A DNA stretch of 64,000 nt from Actinoallomurus bryophytorum (GCF_006716425.1 NZ_VFOZ01000001.1:6634001-6698000); one strand, 5' to 3'. Numbered from the stretch's first letter, positions 17,368 to 26,670 are shown. Numbers and translations are program-made. The notes: a model not told the origin generated them from the letters alone.

Positions 17368-17934
17368 TCACTCCTGGTCGTCCGGCGGCTCCGAGAGCAG
17401 CTCGGCCACGAGGTTCCTCGGCTCGATCTCCACGATGGCCAGCGACGTCTCGGTGCGCTGTACGCCCTCGAGCTTCCAGATCTCCTCCACCAGCACCTGC
17501 CGCAGATGCGCATGATCACGCACCCGGAGTCGGGCGAGCATGTCGATCCCGCCGGTGACGATGTCGAGCCACTCGACCTCCGGCATGCGGGCGATCTGCT
17601 TGACGATCTCGCCCTGCTGGTAACCCTGGACGGCGCTGATGCTGAGGTAGACCGTCATCGGGTAGCCCGCGGCGCTCCAGTCCAGCCGGACGCCGTAACC
17701 ACGGATCACGCCGAGGCGCTCCAGGCGCCCGATCCGCTCCCTGACCGCCGGGGCGGACATCCCGAGCTCGCGGGCCAGCGCACGCTGGGAGCGCCGGGAG
17801 TCCTCACTGAGGAGCACGAGTATCCGGCGGTCCACCTCGTCGAGCGGAACCGCCGGGGACTGCTCGGGCACGTCGAAGCCGCCTGCGGCCGGAGGCGATG
17901 AGGTGTTGGGGCGGGTACGGCGATGCGGGGGCAT
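17368..17934 (-). CDS. AsnC/Lrp-family transcriptional regulator
   Basis: A 188-residue regulator: a short Pro/Ser-rich leader, then an AsnC-type winged helix-turn-helix (LDEVDRRILVLLSEDSRRSQRALARELG), and a C-terminal RAM/ASNC ligand domain (MTVYLSISAV... MPEVEWLDIVTGGIDMLARLRV). The ATG at 17934 lacks a clear ribosome site; GTG 17952 is an alternative and a leaderless transcript is possible. Lrp-type proteins sense amino acids. It lies between the importer operon and the second hydrolase operon and is divergent from the latter, so it probably controls one or both in response to imported amino acids. Confidence 0.88.
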   Translation of the reverse strand: MPPHRRTRPNTSSPPAAGGFDVPEQSPAVPLDEVDRRILVLLSEDSRRSQRALARELGMSAPAVRERIGRLERLGVIRGYGVRLDWSAAGYPMTVYLSISAVQGYQQGEIVKQIARMPEVEWLDIVTGGIDMLARLRVRDHAHLRQVLVEEIWKLEGVQRTETSLAIVEIEPRNLVAELLSEPPDDQE

Positions 17935-17952
17935 GTCGATGAGATTACCCAC

Positions 17953-18101
17953 GCGCGAAGCATTGAAAGGCGCCTATGGCGGAGATTTTCTAGACGATCC
18001 ATTTTACGGATAGCGGCGGCAATTCAATCGGGCCGTCTCTTCCGATCTGCGCACGCGACTCGTTTACGCGTGGGCGCTTACAGGACGGAGCGTGAGGGCC
18101 G
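17953..18101. promoter_or_regulatory. Divergent control region between Lrp-type regulator and hydrolase operon
   Basis: A 149-bp AT-richer stretch around 17990-18035 lies between divergent starts. An 8-bp inverted pair CCCACGCG (17948-17955) / CGCGTGGG (18067-18074) brackets it. Lrp proteins often bind several sites across such a region, so the paired outer sites could be regulator contacts, but chance is not excluded at this length. Confidence 0.4.
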
Positions 18102-18809
18102 TTGCGGGTCTTCGACAGTAACTGGATGCAAATCGCCGACCGGCTCGAGCGCGATGACCGCATCGTGCTCCCGGTCGGCTCGACCGAGCAGCACGGGTAC
18201 CTTTCGCTGGGTACCGACGCGCTGCTCGCCGAGCGGGTGTCGGTGGAGGCGGCCGAGCCGCTCGGCGTGCCGGTGCTGCCGGTCCTGCCGTTCGGCATGG
18301 CGCCCTATTTCGCGCGCTATCCGGGCAGCATGACCCTGCGCATCGGCACGTACGTCGCGGTGCTGCGCGACCTGCTCGACTGCCTCGCCGGCCAGGGCTT
18401 CCGCCGGATCGCGGTCATCAACGGCCACGGCGGCAACGCGCCCGTCGCCGGCCTCATCCGCGAATGGATCTCCGAGCCGCGCCCCGAGCGGGTGCAGGTG
18501 CTGTTCCACAGCTGGTACAACGCGCCGAAGACCGCCGAGGCGGCGAGCCGGTTCGACGAGGACCAGTACCACGGCTCCTGGCTGGAGAACTTCCCGTGGA
18601 CCAGGGTCGCCGGGGTGGAGATCCCCGAGGGCTCCGCCCCGGTCCTGCCCCGGTCGCAGGCGAACAACCTGACCGCGGACGAGATGAGGGAACGTTCCAC
18701 GGACGGCAGCCTGGGCGGGGCCTACCGGCGTTCCGACGAGGACATGCGGGTCGTGTGGGACGCGGGCGTCGCCGAGGTACGCGAACTCCTGGAGGAGGGA
18801 TGGCTGTGA
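18102..18809 (+). CDS. Creatininase-family amidohydrolase
   Basis: A 235-residue creatininase-fold metallohydrolase. It has GSTEQHGYLSLGTD with the Glu, His and Asp metal ligands, followed by NGHGGN and a late Glu/Arg region. The start is TTG 18102 with GAGGG five bases before. Family members open cyclic amides or hydrolyse small amides (creatinine, MftE peptide trimming, Fapy sugars). The substrate here is unknown; the context of peptidases suggests an amide or lactam made from an imported peptide. First gene of operon A2. Confidence 0.85.
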   Translation: MRVFDSNWMQIADRLERDDRIVLPVGSTEQHGYLSLGTDALLAERVSVEAAEPLGVPVLPVLPFGMAPYFARYPGSMTLRIGTYVAVLRDLLDCLAGQGFRRIAVINGHGGNAPVAGLIREWISEPRPERVQVLFHSWYNAPKTAEAASRFDEDQYHGSWLENFPWTRVAGVEIPEGSAPVLPRSQANNLTADEMRERSTDGSLGGAYRRSDEDMRVVWDAGVAEVRELLEEGWL

Positions 18810-19495
18810 ACGGAAGAGCCGCCGTCGTCACGGGCACGGCGCACGGGATCGGGTCGGCCATCGCGGACCTGCTGGAGGCGGACGGGGTCCGGGTGCACCG
18901 CGTCGACAAGGACACCGCGGACCTGACCGACTCCGCCGCGGTGGGCGCCTTCTTCGCCGGCGTCGGCGACGTCGACATCCTCGTGAACAACGCCGGCGGG
19001 GTGGTCGGCCAGACCCATCACCCGATCGAGGAGATCACCGACGACGCCTGGTCGGCCGTTGTCGCGGCGAACCTGACCAGCACCTTCCTGTGCACCAGGG
19101 CCGTCGCGCCGGGCATGAAGCGCCGGGGCTGGGGCCGCATCGTCAACATCTCCTCCGGCGCGGGACGCAGCGTCAGCCTCACCGGCATCCAGGCGTACGC
19201 GAGCTCGAAGGCCGGGCAGATCGGCTTCACCCGGCAGATGGCGCACGAGCTCGGCCCGTTCGGCATCACGGTGAACTGCATCGCGCCCGGGTTCGTGCTG
19301 TCCAACCCCACGACGGTGAGGCAGTGGGAGAGCTACGGCGAGCAGGGGCAGTCCGCGCTCGTCGAGGGCATCGCGGTACGACGGCTCGGCAGGCCGGACG
19401 ACATCGCGAACGGTGTCCGCTTCTTCGTCTCCGAGGACTCGTCCTGGATAACCGGGCAGACAATTTCGATTGATGGTGGACATGCTCTCTTTTGA
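18800..19495 (+). CDS. Short-chain dehydrogenase/reductase (SDR)
   Basis: A 231-residue classical SDR. NAD(P)-binding TGTAHGIG (11-18), NNAGG, the active-site Ser in NISSGAG, YASSK and the GFVLSNP loop are all present; the C-terminal GQTISIDGG is typical. The ATG at 18800 overlaps the creatininase gene by 10 bp and is preceded by GGAGGAGG. It oxidises or reduces a hydroxy/keto group; the substrate cannot be read. Its 3' end overlaps the M20 peptidase start. Confidence 0.9.
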   Translation: MAVNGRAAVVTGTAHGIGSAIADLLEADGVRVHRVDKDTADLTDSAAVGAFFAGVGDVDILVNNAGGVVGQTHHPIEEITDDAWSAVVAANLTSTFLCTRAVAPGMKRRGWGRIVNISSGAGRSVSLTGIQAYASSKAGQIGFTRQMAHELGPFGITVNCIAPGFVLSNPTTVRQWESYGEQGQSALVEGIAVRRLGRPDDIANGVRFFVSEDSSWITGQTISIDGGHALF

Positions 19496-20855
19496 TGCTA
19501 CTGACTCCGACTACATCGACGAGCTGACGGATTATGTTGCGGTCCCGAGCGTGAGCCGGGACGCGACGGCGGAAACGATGCGCACCGCGGCGGAATGGCT
19601 CGCCGCGCAGCTTTCATTCGCGGGCGGCCGGGTCGTCGCCACTCAGGGGCATCCGGTGGTGCGCGCCGATTGGCTGGGCGCGCCGGACGCGCCGACGATC
19701 CTCGTCTACGGCCACTACGACGTGCAGCCGACCGGCGACCTCGCCGAGTGGGACACCCCGCCGTTCGAGCTCGTCCGGGACGGCGACGTGATCCGCGGGC
19801 GTGGTGTCACCGACGACAAGGGCCCGGTGTTCATCGTCCTCAAGGTGGCGCAGGCGTTCCTCGCCCAGGAGGGCGCTCTGCCCCTGAACGTGAAGTTCCT
19901 CTTCGAGGGCGAGGAGGAGATCGGCAGCCCGCACCTGCCCGCGTACCTGCGGGAGCACGCCGACGAGCTCGCGGCCGACCTGGTGATCTCCGCCGACGGC
20001 GCCATGTGGCGGCCGAGCGAGCCCTCGCTGTCGATCGCCTCGAAGGGCCTGGTGACCCTCGACATCGAGGTCACCGGGGCCGACGGTGACCTGCACTCCG
20101 GACGGTACGGCGGCACCGTGGCCAACCCGGTGCACGCGCTGTCGGAGATCCTGGCCGGCCTGCACACCTCCGACGGCCGGGTCGCGGTCGAGGGCTTCTA
20201 CGACGGCATCCCCGCGCTGAGCGACGAACGCCGCGCCGCCATCGCCGAGGTCCCGTTCGACGACGACGCCTACCGCGCGGGCCTCGGCCTGGACGAGGTG
20301 TTCGGCGAGGCCGGCTACAGCACGCTGGAACGGCTGTGGGAACGCCCCACCCTGGAGATCAACGGCGTCCGGGCCGGCGGCAAGTACACCGTCATCCCGC
20401 ACGCCGCCACCGGCCACATCTCCTGCCGGCTCGTGCCGGGACAGCGCCCCGAGCGGGTGCTCCAGGCGATCACCGACCACGTGCTCGCGCACAAGATCCC
20501 CGGCGTACGCGTCGCGGTCCGCCCCGACGACGTCGGGGTGCCCGCGTACACGATCCCCGCCGACCATGCGGCGATCCGGGCGGCGAGCGCGGCGCTCGCG
20601 GACGTCTATCCCGGACAGGACGTCCTGCTGGCCGTCATCGCCGGCACGCTGCCCGCGACCGCGCTGTTCGAGGAGGTGCTCGGCGCCAAGACGCTGTTCT
20701 TCTCCTTCTCCACGGCGGACGAGAACCTCCACGCGCCGAACGAGTACATGCGGATCTCCCGGCTGCGCGAGGGCATGCGCGCCTGGGAGCGGCTGTGGCG
20801 GCTGCTCGCCGACGGGCCGCACCGGCTGGCTCCGGTGTCACGGGACGGCTCATGA
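19482..20855 (+). CDS. M20 family metallopeptidase (dipeptidase-like)
   Basis: A 457-residue M20 peptidase. The zinc and catalytic set is complete: His78 and Asp80 in GHYDVQP, Asp111 in TDDKG, the EGEEEIGS Glu pair and a C-terminal HAPNE His. The long form with a dimerisation domain (LEINGVRAGG...) resembles carnosinase-type or CNDP dipeptidases rather than desuccinylases. The ATG at 19482 lies inside the SDR gene; ATG 19473 in the same frame is possible. It would cleave small peptides in the cytoplasm after import. Confidence 0.9.
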   Translation: MLSFDATDSDYIDELTDYVAVPSVSRDATAETMRTAAEWLAAQLSFAGGRVVATQGHPVVRADWLGAPDAPTILVYGHYDVQPTGDLAEWDTPPFELVRDGDVIRGRGVTDDKGPVFIVLKVAQAFLAQEGALPLNVKFLFEGEEEIGSPHLPAYLREHADELAADLVISADGAMWRPSEPSLSIASKGLVTLDIEVTGADGDLHSGRYGGTVANPVHALSEILAGLHTSDGRVAVEGFYDGIPALSDERRAAIAEVPFDDDAYRAGLGLDEVFGEAGYSTLERLWERPTLEINGVRAGGKYTVIPHAATGHISCRLVPGQRPERVLQAITDHVLAHKIPGVRVAVRPDDVGVPAYTIPADHAAIRAASAALADVYPGQDVLLAVIAGTLPATALFEEVLGAKTLFFSFSTADENLHAPNEYMRISRLREGMRAWERLWRLLADGPHRLAPVSRDGS

Positions 20856-22039
20856 CCGCGTACGAGTCCTACGGCTACCTCGAGCCCGGCGAGGTTCCGG
20901 CCTTCGACCTGGCGCCGGAGTTCGGCCGCGTCCCGCCGTACGAGGCCGGGCTGAGCGCGGAGGACCGGGCGCGGGCGGACCGGCTGCTGCGGGACACCAT
21001 CGTGATCAGCCTGCACGACCATCCGGTGCGCTTCCCGGCCGACATGCGTGACACCCCGGCCTACAACCGCACCGGACGGCAGCACACGGCGTTCGCGGGA
21101 CTGCGGGCGTCGGGCATGACGGTGGTGTTCGACAACATGATGGACGGCACCGCCTGCGTGACCGGTAACGCCCCGTGGCGATGGCTCGACATCATCACCG
21201 ACCTCGGCATGCGCCAGGCCGACGTCGCGCACCAGAGCGACGTCATCGTGGTCCGTACGCTCGCCGACATCGAGTACGCGCACCGGCTCGGCAAGGTGGG
21301 GCTGGTGTTCGGCCTGGAGGCGGCGACGCCGATCGAGAACGAGATCGACCGGCTCGACGTCCTGTACGGCCTCGGCCTCCGGCAGATCGGCATCGCCTAC
21401 TCCGACGCCAACACGCTCGGCAGCGGCCTGAACGAGACCAGCGACGGCGGGCTGACCGACTTCGGGCGGCGTGCGGTCGCCCGGATGAACCAGTTGGGCC
21501 TGGCCATCGACGTCTCGCACTCCTCCGACCGCACGAGCCTGGACACGTGCGCGACGAGTGACAAGCCCGTGTTCATGACGCACGCCGGGGCGCGCGCGGT
21601 CTGGGACACACCGCGGATGAAGCCGGACGACGTGCTGCGGGCCGTGGCCGAGACCGGGGGAGTGATCGGGATGTCCGCGGCGCCGCACACCACGCTGTCG
21701 CACGCGCACTCCCGGCACACGATCCTCTCGGTGATGGACCACTTCCGGTACTGCCTGGACCTGGTCGGCATCGAGCACGTCGCCTTCGGGCCGGACACGC
21801 TCTACGGCGACCACGTCGGGCTGCACACCGTCTTCGCGGACCTGCTCAAGGTGGGGGCTGCCGCTCCCGGCGGCCCCGCGTTCGAGCCGGTGGAGTACGT
21901 GGACGGGCTGGAGAACCCGACCGAGAACTTCGCCAACATCGCCGCGTGGCTGGTGGCCGAGGGCTTCTCCGACGACGAGATCGCCGCCGTGCTCGGCGGC
22001 AACATCCTCAGGGCACTCGAAAAGATCTGGGTCCGGTGA
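20852..22039 (+). CDS. M19 (membrane/renal dipeptidase) family peptidase
   Basis: A 395-residue amidohydrolase-fold dipeptidase of the M19 family, coupled by an ATGA overlap. The family motifs are present in modified form: SLHDHP at the first metal site, GLEAATPI, IAYSDANTLGSG, AIDVSHSS and THAGARAVWD. There is no signal peptide, so it is cytoplasmic. M19 enzymes cleave dipeptides, including those with a D-residue at the C-terminus. This fits a pathway for D-containing peptides together with the D-aminopeptidase upstream. Confidence 0.88.
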   Translation: MTAYESYGYLEPGEVPAFDLAPEFGRVPPYEAGLSAEDRARADRLLRDTIVISLHDHPVRFPADMRDTPAYNRTGRQHTAFAGLRASGMTVVFDNMMDGTACVTGNAPWRWLDIITDLGMRQADVAHQSDVIVVRTLADIEYAHRLGKVGLVFGLEAATPIENEIDRLDVLYGLGLRQIGIAYSDANTLGSGLNETSDGGLTDFGRRAVARMNQLGLAIDVSHSSDRTSLDTCATSDKPVFMTHAGARAVWDTPRMKPDDVLRAVAETGGVIGMSAAPHTTLSHAHSRHTILSVMDHFRYCLDLVGIEHVAFGPDTLYGDHVGLHTVFADLLKVGAAAPGGPAFEPVEYVDGLENPTENFANIAAWLVAEGFSDDEIAAVLGGNILRALEKIWVR

Positions 22040-22075
22040 CGCGCCGCGCCCGATCGACCAGAAAGGTGATCATCG

Positions 22076-23785
22076 ATGGCTGACAACGAGCCCGCCCCGA
22101 ACGCGGAGCTTGCCCGGCTCAGCGAAGAGTTCTTCCAGGTGAAGCACTCGGCCGATCCGTTCAGCGCCACCCTGCTGGGCGCGCCGGGCTTCGACGGCCT
22201 GGTGCCCGACCCGAGCCGGGCGGGCGCGGACGTCACCGCCGGCAAACTGCGGGACATCGAGCGGCGGCTGTCGGACATCGCCACCGACGGCCTGAACCAG
22301 GCCGACCGGGTCAACCACGCCGTGCTCGGGCGCCTCGCCTGGGCCACCCGGTCCGACCTGGAGCACGCCCTGTGGGAGTCCACGGCGTCCGCGGACGGCT
22401 ACTCCTCGCCGCAGGCGATGATGTTCATGGCGGTGCCGGCCACGTCGATCACCGACGCGGCCGCCGCCGAGGCGTACATCGAGCGGCTGTCGGGGCTGCC
22501 CGCGTTCCTCGACGCGGTCACGGACCGGTACCGCGAGGCGAAGGCGGACGGCCGCCTCCCGACCCGGATCGGCGTCGGCCAGGCCATCGACCAGCTCACC
22601 GGCCACCTCGCGTTGAGCCTGGAGGATGACACGCTGCTCAGCCCGCGGTTGCCGCAGGACGTGGACGCGGCCCAGGTCAGGGCGCGGGCGGCCGAGATCG
22701 TCGCCGACCGCGTACGGCCCGCCCTGCGTCGGCTGCTCGCCGGGCTGCGGGACGACCTCCTGCCGGTGGCGCGGCCCGACGACAAGGTCGGCATCCGTTT
22801 CGTCCCCGGCGGCGAGGAGGGCTACCGCGCCGCGGTGCGGCGGCACACCACCACCGACCTCACCCCGGACGAGATCCACCAGATCGGCCTGGACTGCCTG
22901 GCCGACCTGCGCGCGGAGTGGGCCGAGGTGGGCGGCCGCGCGCTGGGCACGAGCGACCTGGCCGAGATCCAGGCCCGGCTGCGGGATGACACGTCGCTGC
23001 GGTTCGAGACGAGCGCGCAGATCGTCGCCACGGTCGGCGACGCGTTGCGCCGCGCGGAGGAGGTACGCGACGACTGGTTCCCTGCCTACGACATCGCCGA
23101 CTGCGTGATCGAGGAGATCAACCCGATCGAGGCCGGCAACGCCGCGCTCGCCCACTACCGGCCGCCGGCCGGCGACGGGTCCCGTCCCGGCGCGCACTGC
23201 GTGCTCACCACCGACCCGCAGGAGCGGTTCGTGTACGAGTACGAGGCGCTCGCCTTCCACGAGAGCACCCCGGGCCACCACCTGCAGATCGCCTCCGCGC
23301 AGACGCTGACGGCCCTGCCGGCGTTCCGGCGGTTCCTGGACGCCGAGGTCTGCGGGTACGTCGAGGGCTGGGGCCTGTACTGCGAGCGGCTCGCCGACGA
23401 GATGGGGCTTTACACCTCCGATCTCGCCCGGCTCGGCATGCTCTCGTTCGACTCGCTGCGGGCCTGCCGGCTCGTGGTCGACACCGGCATGCACCACCTG
23501 GGCTGGTCCCGCCAGAAGGCCATGGACTTCATGTGGGACAACACCGCGACCACGCGCGCCAACGTCCGCAACGAGATCGACCGGTACTCGGCGTGGCCCG
23601 GCCAGGCGCTGGCGTACATGATCGGCCGCCGGGAGATCCGGCGGCTGCGCGCCGAGGCACAGGACCGCCTCGGCTCCCGGTTCGACATCCGGGCCTTCCA
23701 CGGCGCCGTGCTCGGCAACGCCGCGGTCCCGCTCGACGTGCTCGGCCAGATCGTGGGCGCCTGGACCGACGAAACGGCGGCTTGA
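22076..23785 (+). CDS. DUF885-family putative metallohydrolase
   Basis: A 569-residue protein of the DUF885 family. The signature metal motif HESTPGHH and the following EGWGLYCERLADEMG are clear, as is the late YMIGRREI. DUF885 proteins look like gluzincin-type metallopeptidases and appear in peptide catabolism loci, but activity is not well established. No signal peptide, so cytoplasmic. The ATG follows GAAAGGTGAT. It continues operon A2. Confidence 0.85.
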   Translation: MADNEPAPNAELARLSEEFFQVKHSADPFSATLLGAPGFDGLVPDPSRAGADVTAGKLRDIERRLSDIATDGLNQADRVNHAVLGRLAWATRSDLEHALWESTASADGYSSPQAMMFMAVPATSITDAAAAEAYIERLSGLPAFLDAVTDRYREAKADGRLPTRIGVGQAIDQLTGHLALSLEDDTLLSPRLPQDVDAAQVRARAAEIVADRVRPALRRLLAGLRDDLLPVARPDDKVGIRFVPGGEEGYRAAVRRHTTTDLTPDEIHQIGLDCLADLRAEWAEVGGRALGTSDLAEIQARLRDDTSLRFETSAQIVATVGDALRRAEEVRDDWFPAYDIADCVIEEINPIEAGNAALAHYRPPAGDGSRPGAHCVLTTDPQERFVYEYEALAFHESTPGHHLQIASAQTLTALPAFRRFLDAEVCGYVEGWGLYCERLADEMGLYTSDLARLGMLSFDSLRACRLVVDTGMHHLGWSRQKAMDFMWDNTATTRANVRNEIDRYSAWPGQALAYMIGRREIRRLRAEAQDRLGSRFDIRAFHGAVLGNAAVPLDVLGQIVGAWTDETAA

Positions 23786-23808
23786 CCCCCCCTTCCTGAG
23801 GAGTGCAC

Positions 23809-24663
23809 ATGTTCGTGGAAATCAACGGCGCGCGGCTCAACGTCGAGGTGCTCGGCGAGGAGGGCGCGCCTGTACTGATCGCCCATCACGGCGGGGGCGG
23901 CATCGGTTCGCTGGCGGAGCCGAAGTCGACGTTCGGCCCGCTGTCCGACCTGTTCCGTGTGGTGGTGTTCGACTCACGGGGCTGCGGCCTGAGCGAGGGC
24001 GTCCCGCCGTACTCCCACGCGCAGTGGGCCGCGGACGTGGACGGGCTGCGTGAGTGGATCGGCGCCGAGCAGATCGTGGTCGCGGGCGGCTCGTACGGCG
24101 GGTTCATCGCCATGGAGTACGCGATCGCCTACCCGGACCGGGTGCGGGCGATGATCCTGCGGGACACCTCACCGGACCGCACCAACCTCGAGCTCGCGCA
24201 CGAGAACGCGCGCAAGCAGACCCGCGTGAAGCTGAACTGGGAGAACTACGACCGCTACTGGTCCGGCCACATCCGCGACGACGAGGACCTCAAGGCACGC
24301 TGGGCCGAGCTGATCCCGCTGTACGACTTCGAGTACGACGAGGAGAAGGCGAAGGCGCGTGTCGAGGCCGGCATCTACCGCCACGAGGCGCACAACTGGT
24401 GCTTCCAGCACAACGCGCCGGTCTACGACGTCAAGCCGCAGCTCCCGTCGGTCACCTGCCCCACGCTCGTCACCGTCGGCCGTACGGACTGGGTGACGCC
24501 CGTGTCGTCGTCGGAGACGATCGCCTCGCTCATCCCGAACTCCAAGCTGGTCGTCTTCGAGAAGTCCGGGCACTCGCCGCAGACCGAGGAGGCATCGTTG
24601 TTCCAGCAGACGATGCGCGACTTCCTCGCCGAGGCGCTGCCGGAGCTGGGAGCCGCGCGATGA
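23809..24663 (+). CDS. Alpha/beta hydrolase (proline-iminopeptidase-like)
   Basis: A 284-residue alpha/beta hydrolase. The oxyanion stretch HHGGGG, nucleophile elbow GGSYGG with Ser95, acid GRTDWVTP and His in SGHSPQ complete the triad. A lid region rich in charged residues (NYDRYWSGHIRDDEDL) lies between. The best relatives by eye are proline iminopeptidases and amide or ester hydrolases. ATG 23809 follows GAGGAG. It probably releases N-terminal residues or acyl groups from imported substrates. Confidence 0.87.
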   Translation: MFVEINGARLNVEVLGEEGAPVLIAHHGGGGIGSLAEPKSTFGPLSDLFRVVVFDSRGCGLSEGVPPYSHAQWAADVDGLREWIGAEQIVVAGGSYGGFIAMEYAIAYPDRVRAMILRDTSPDRTNLELAHENARKQTRVKLNWENYDRYWSGHIRDDEDLKARWAELIPLYDFEYDEEKAKARVEAGIYRHEAHNWCFQHNAPVYDVKPQLPSVTCPTLVTVGRTDWVTPVSSSETIASLIPNSKLVVFEKSGHSPQTEEASLFQQTMRDFLAEALPELGAAR

Positions 24664-25565
24664 CGGAACGCCGGACGCTGAGCGTTCCCGGGCTCGACAT
24701 CCCCTACTTCGAGATCCAGGGCCGCGGCGACGGGCCGCGGCTCACGGTGGTGGCCGGCGTGCACGGCACGGAGTACACCTCGATCGCCGCGCTGCGGGAG
24801 TTCGTCCGCGACGTGGACCCGGACGAGGTGTCGGGGGCGATCACCGTCGTGCCGGTGGTGAACGTGCCCGCGTTCTGGGCCCGGTCGCCCTTCGTGGTCC
24901 CGGTGGACGGCGAGAACCTGAACCGCGCCTTCCCCGGCGACGCGGGCGGCGGCTTCACCGAGGTGCTCGCCCACCACGTGTTCACCTCGTTCGTGCTCGG
25001 CGCGGACTACCTGGTCGACCTGCACGCCGGCGACCTGCCCGAGGCGCTGGAGCCGTTCACGATCTTCGAGGAGTCGCCGGTCGAGGCGGCCTCCCGCGCC
25101 CTCGCACTGGCCTACGGCGCGGGCCACATGGTCCGGCAGGCCGCGACGGCACGTACGGTCGCGGGCAGCACCTGCGCCGCCGCGGCCGACGCCGGGATCC
25201 CGGCGATCATCGCGGAGTCCGGGCAGAACGGCTTGGTCGACCGGGCCGCGGTGGACCAGCACCTGGCCGGTCTCACCAACATCGCCAGGACCATCGGCGT
25301 GCTCGCCGGTGATCCGGCGCCGATGCCGGAGCCACGCTTCCACGAGGGCTGGCACTGGCTGCGCACCGACCGCGCAGGCTGGTGGCAGCCGGCCGTGAGG
25401 ACGGGGGAGGCGGTACGGGCGGGCGCGCTCCTCGGCACGATGAGCGATGTCTGGGGCGAGGTGTTCGCCGAGGTGACCGCGCCCGACGCCGGTACGCCGC
25501 TGTTCCTGACCACCAGCCCCGCGGTCCCGGCCGACGGCCTGCTCCTCGGCCTCGCCCGCGACTGA
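24660..25565 (+). CDS. Succinylglutamate desuccinylase/aspartoacylase-family deacylase
   Basis: A 301-residue AstE/AspA-family zinc hydrolase (M14-related). Metal ligands are His35 and Glu38 in GVHGTE and a His in DLHAGD; NLNRAFPG is the substrate-binding loop. The C-terminal beta domain (GWHWLRTDRAGWWQPAV) is typical. Relatives remove N-acyl groups from amino acids. It starts by ATGA overlap with the hydrolase upstream and is the last gene of operon A2, consistent with deacylating N-acyl amino acids after peptide cleavage. Confidence 0.88.
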   Translation: MTERRTLSVPGLDIPYFEIQGRGDGPRLTVVAGVHGTEYTSIAALREFVRDVDPDEVSGAITVVPVVNVPAFWARSPFVVPVDGENLNRAFPGDAGGGFTEVLAHHVFTSFVLGADYLVDLHAGDLPEALEPFTIFEESPVEAASRALALAYGAGHMVRQAATARTVAGSTCAAAADAGIPAIIAESGQNGLVDRAAVDQHLAGLTNIARTIGVLAGDPAPMPEPRFHEGWHWLRTDRAGWWQPAVRTGEAVRAGALLGTMSDVWGEVFAEVTAPDAGTPLFLTTSPAVPADGLLLGLARD

Positions 25566-25577
25566 GCGGTCGCCGCC

Positions 25578-25634
25578 CGTGGTCGCGGCCGGTGGTCGTG
25601 GCCCGGTGGTCGTGGCCCGTGGTCGTGGCCGGTG
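25578..25634. repeat. Tandem repeat, 12-14 bp unit, about four copies
   Basis: Four imperfect copies of a CGTGGTCGTGGCC-type unit run head to tail in the spacer between the deacylase and GntR genes. The core CGTGGTC also occurs in the 15-bp repeats inside the ATPase gene at 36.5 kb. It looks like a slippage-prone minisatellite with no obvious function. Confidence 0.7.
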
Positions 25635-25676
25635 GGATGCTGGCCGCGTCGTTGCCGGCGATCGGATTGGCCCAGC

Positions 25677-26039
25677 ATGATCACTCTTGACCCGCAGTCG
25701 TCGACGCCGCCGTACGAGCAGATCCGCGCGCAGATCTCCGCGCGGGTGCACGATGGGGAACTGCCCACCGGCACCCGGCTGCCCACCGTACGGCGGCTGG
25801 CCGACGACCTCGGACTCGCCGCGAACACCGTGGCCCGCGCCTACCGCGAACTCGAGCAGGACGGCGTCGTGGCGACGAGAGGACGCAACGGCACCGTGGT
25901 CGCGGGCACCGCCGACGTCACCACCCGCCTGGCCGAAGAGGCGGCGATGGAGTTCGCGGCACGGGTGAAACGCCTCCGCGTCGGCTCCGAGGAGGCCCTG
26001 GGGATGGTACGGCGAGCGCTCGACGGCCCGGTGCCCTAG
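25677..26039 (+). CDS. Short GntR-family regulator (YtrA-type)
   Basis: A 120-residue regulator with only the GntR winged helix domain (PPYEQIRAQISARVHDGELPTG... LPTVRRLADDLGLAANTVARAYREL) and a short C-terminal helix, the YtrA-type layout. No effector domain is present. YtrA-type proteins often regulate an adjacent transporter, but none lies beside it except through the upstream operon end. It stops 10 bp before the convergent methyltransferase gene. Confidence 0.88.
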   Translation: MITLDPQSSTPPYEQIRAQISARVHDGELPTGTRLPTVRRLADDLGLAANTVARAYRELEQDGVVATRGRNGTVVAGTADVTTRLAEEAAMEFAARVKRLRVGSEEALGMVRRALDGPVP

Positions 26040-26049
26040 TAGATGTTGC

Positions 26050-26670
26050 TCACGGCAGGCGCAGCGCGCGCAGGACGGTGTCGTGGGTGTGGTGTGTGCC
26101 GGCGGGGGCCGGGGCGGTGCGGGGGCGGGTCTCCTTGACCAGGACGTTCCAGGTGGGATCGAGGAGTTCGGCGATGTCGTCGGGCTGGTAGTAGTCGGCG
26201 GGGTCGAAGTCCTCCTCCTGGCGCGGGGCCAGATCCGAGAGGGCGTGGGTGGCGAAGAGCAGCGTGCCGCCGGGGGCGACGGCGTCCAGCAGGCCGCGCA
26301 GCGCCGCGTGGCCTGACCGGCGACGGAGCGGGAAGTACTGGATGGACACCAGGTCGAAGGCGTCCGCCGGGGGCGGCGTGGTGATGAGGTCGGCCCGTGC
26401 CCACGACACGCGGTCCTTGACTTCGGTGGCAGCGGCGGCGGCACGTCGCAGGGCGGTCTCGGAGACGTCGACCGCGGTGACCTGCCAGCCGCGCCGAGCC
26501 AGCCAGAGTGCGTCGGCGCCTTCGCCGCATCCGGCGTCGAGCGCCCTGCCCGGTGGCAGGTCGATGGTCTCGCCGACGAGCACTCCGTTGGGGTCACCGC
26601 TGAACACCTGGTCGCGGCTGCGATACATCTCGTCCCAGCGTCGGACGTCCATGGCGGGATTCCGGGTCAT
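26050..26670 (-). CDS. Class I SAM-dependent methyltransferase
   Basis: A 206-residue methyltransferase with a short N-terminal cap (MDVRRWDEMYRSRDQVFSG), motif I DAGCGEGAD, motif II-like VTAVDVSETAL, and VSIQYFPL near motif IV. This N-terminal pattern resembles tellurite-resistance/thiopurine-type small methyltransferases. ATG 26670 follows GGAGGTGG. It is divergent from the XRE-cupin regulator and likely its target. The substrate is unknown. Confidence 0.87.
   Translation of the reverse strand: MTRNPAMDVRRWDEMYRSRDQVFSGDPNGVLVGETIDLPPGRALDAGCGEGADALWLARRGWQVTAVDVSETALRRAAAAATEVKDRVSWARADLITTPPPADAFDLVSIQYFPLRRRSGHAALRGLLDAVAPGGTLLFATHALSDLAPRQEEDFDPADYYQPDDIAELLDPTWNVLVKETRPRTAPAPAGTHHTHDTVLRALRLP

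Noticed and set aside
24423-26597. Open frame of about 720 codons on the - strand
   Set aside because: Antisense to the deacylase and GntR genes and out of frame with the methyltransferase; Arg/Pro/Ala-rich shadow.
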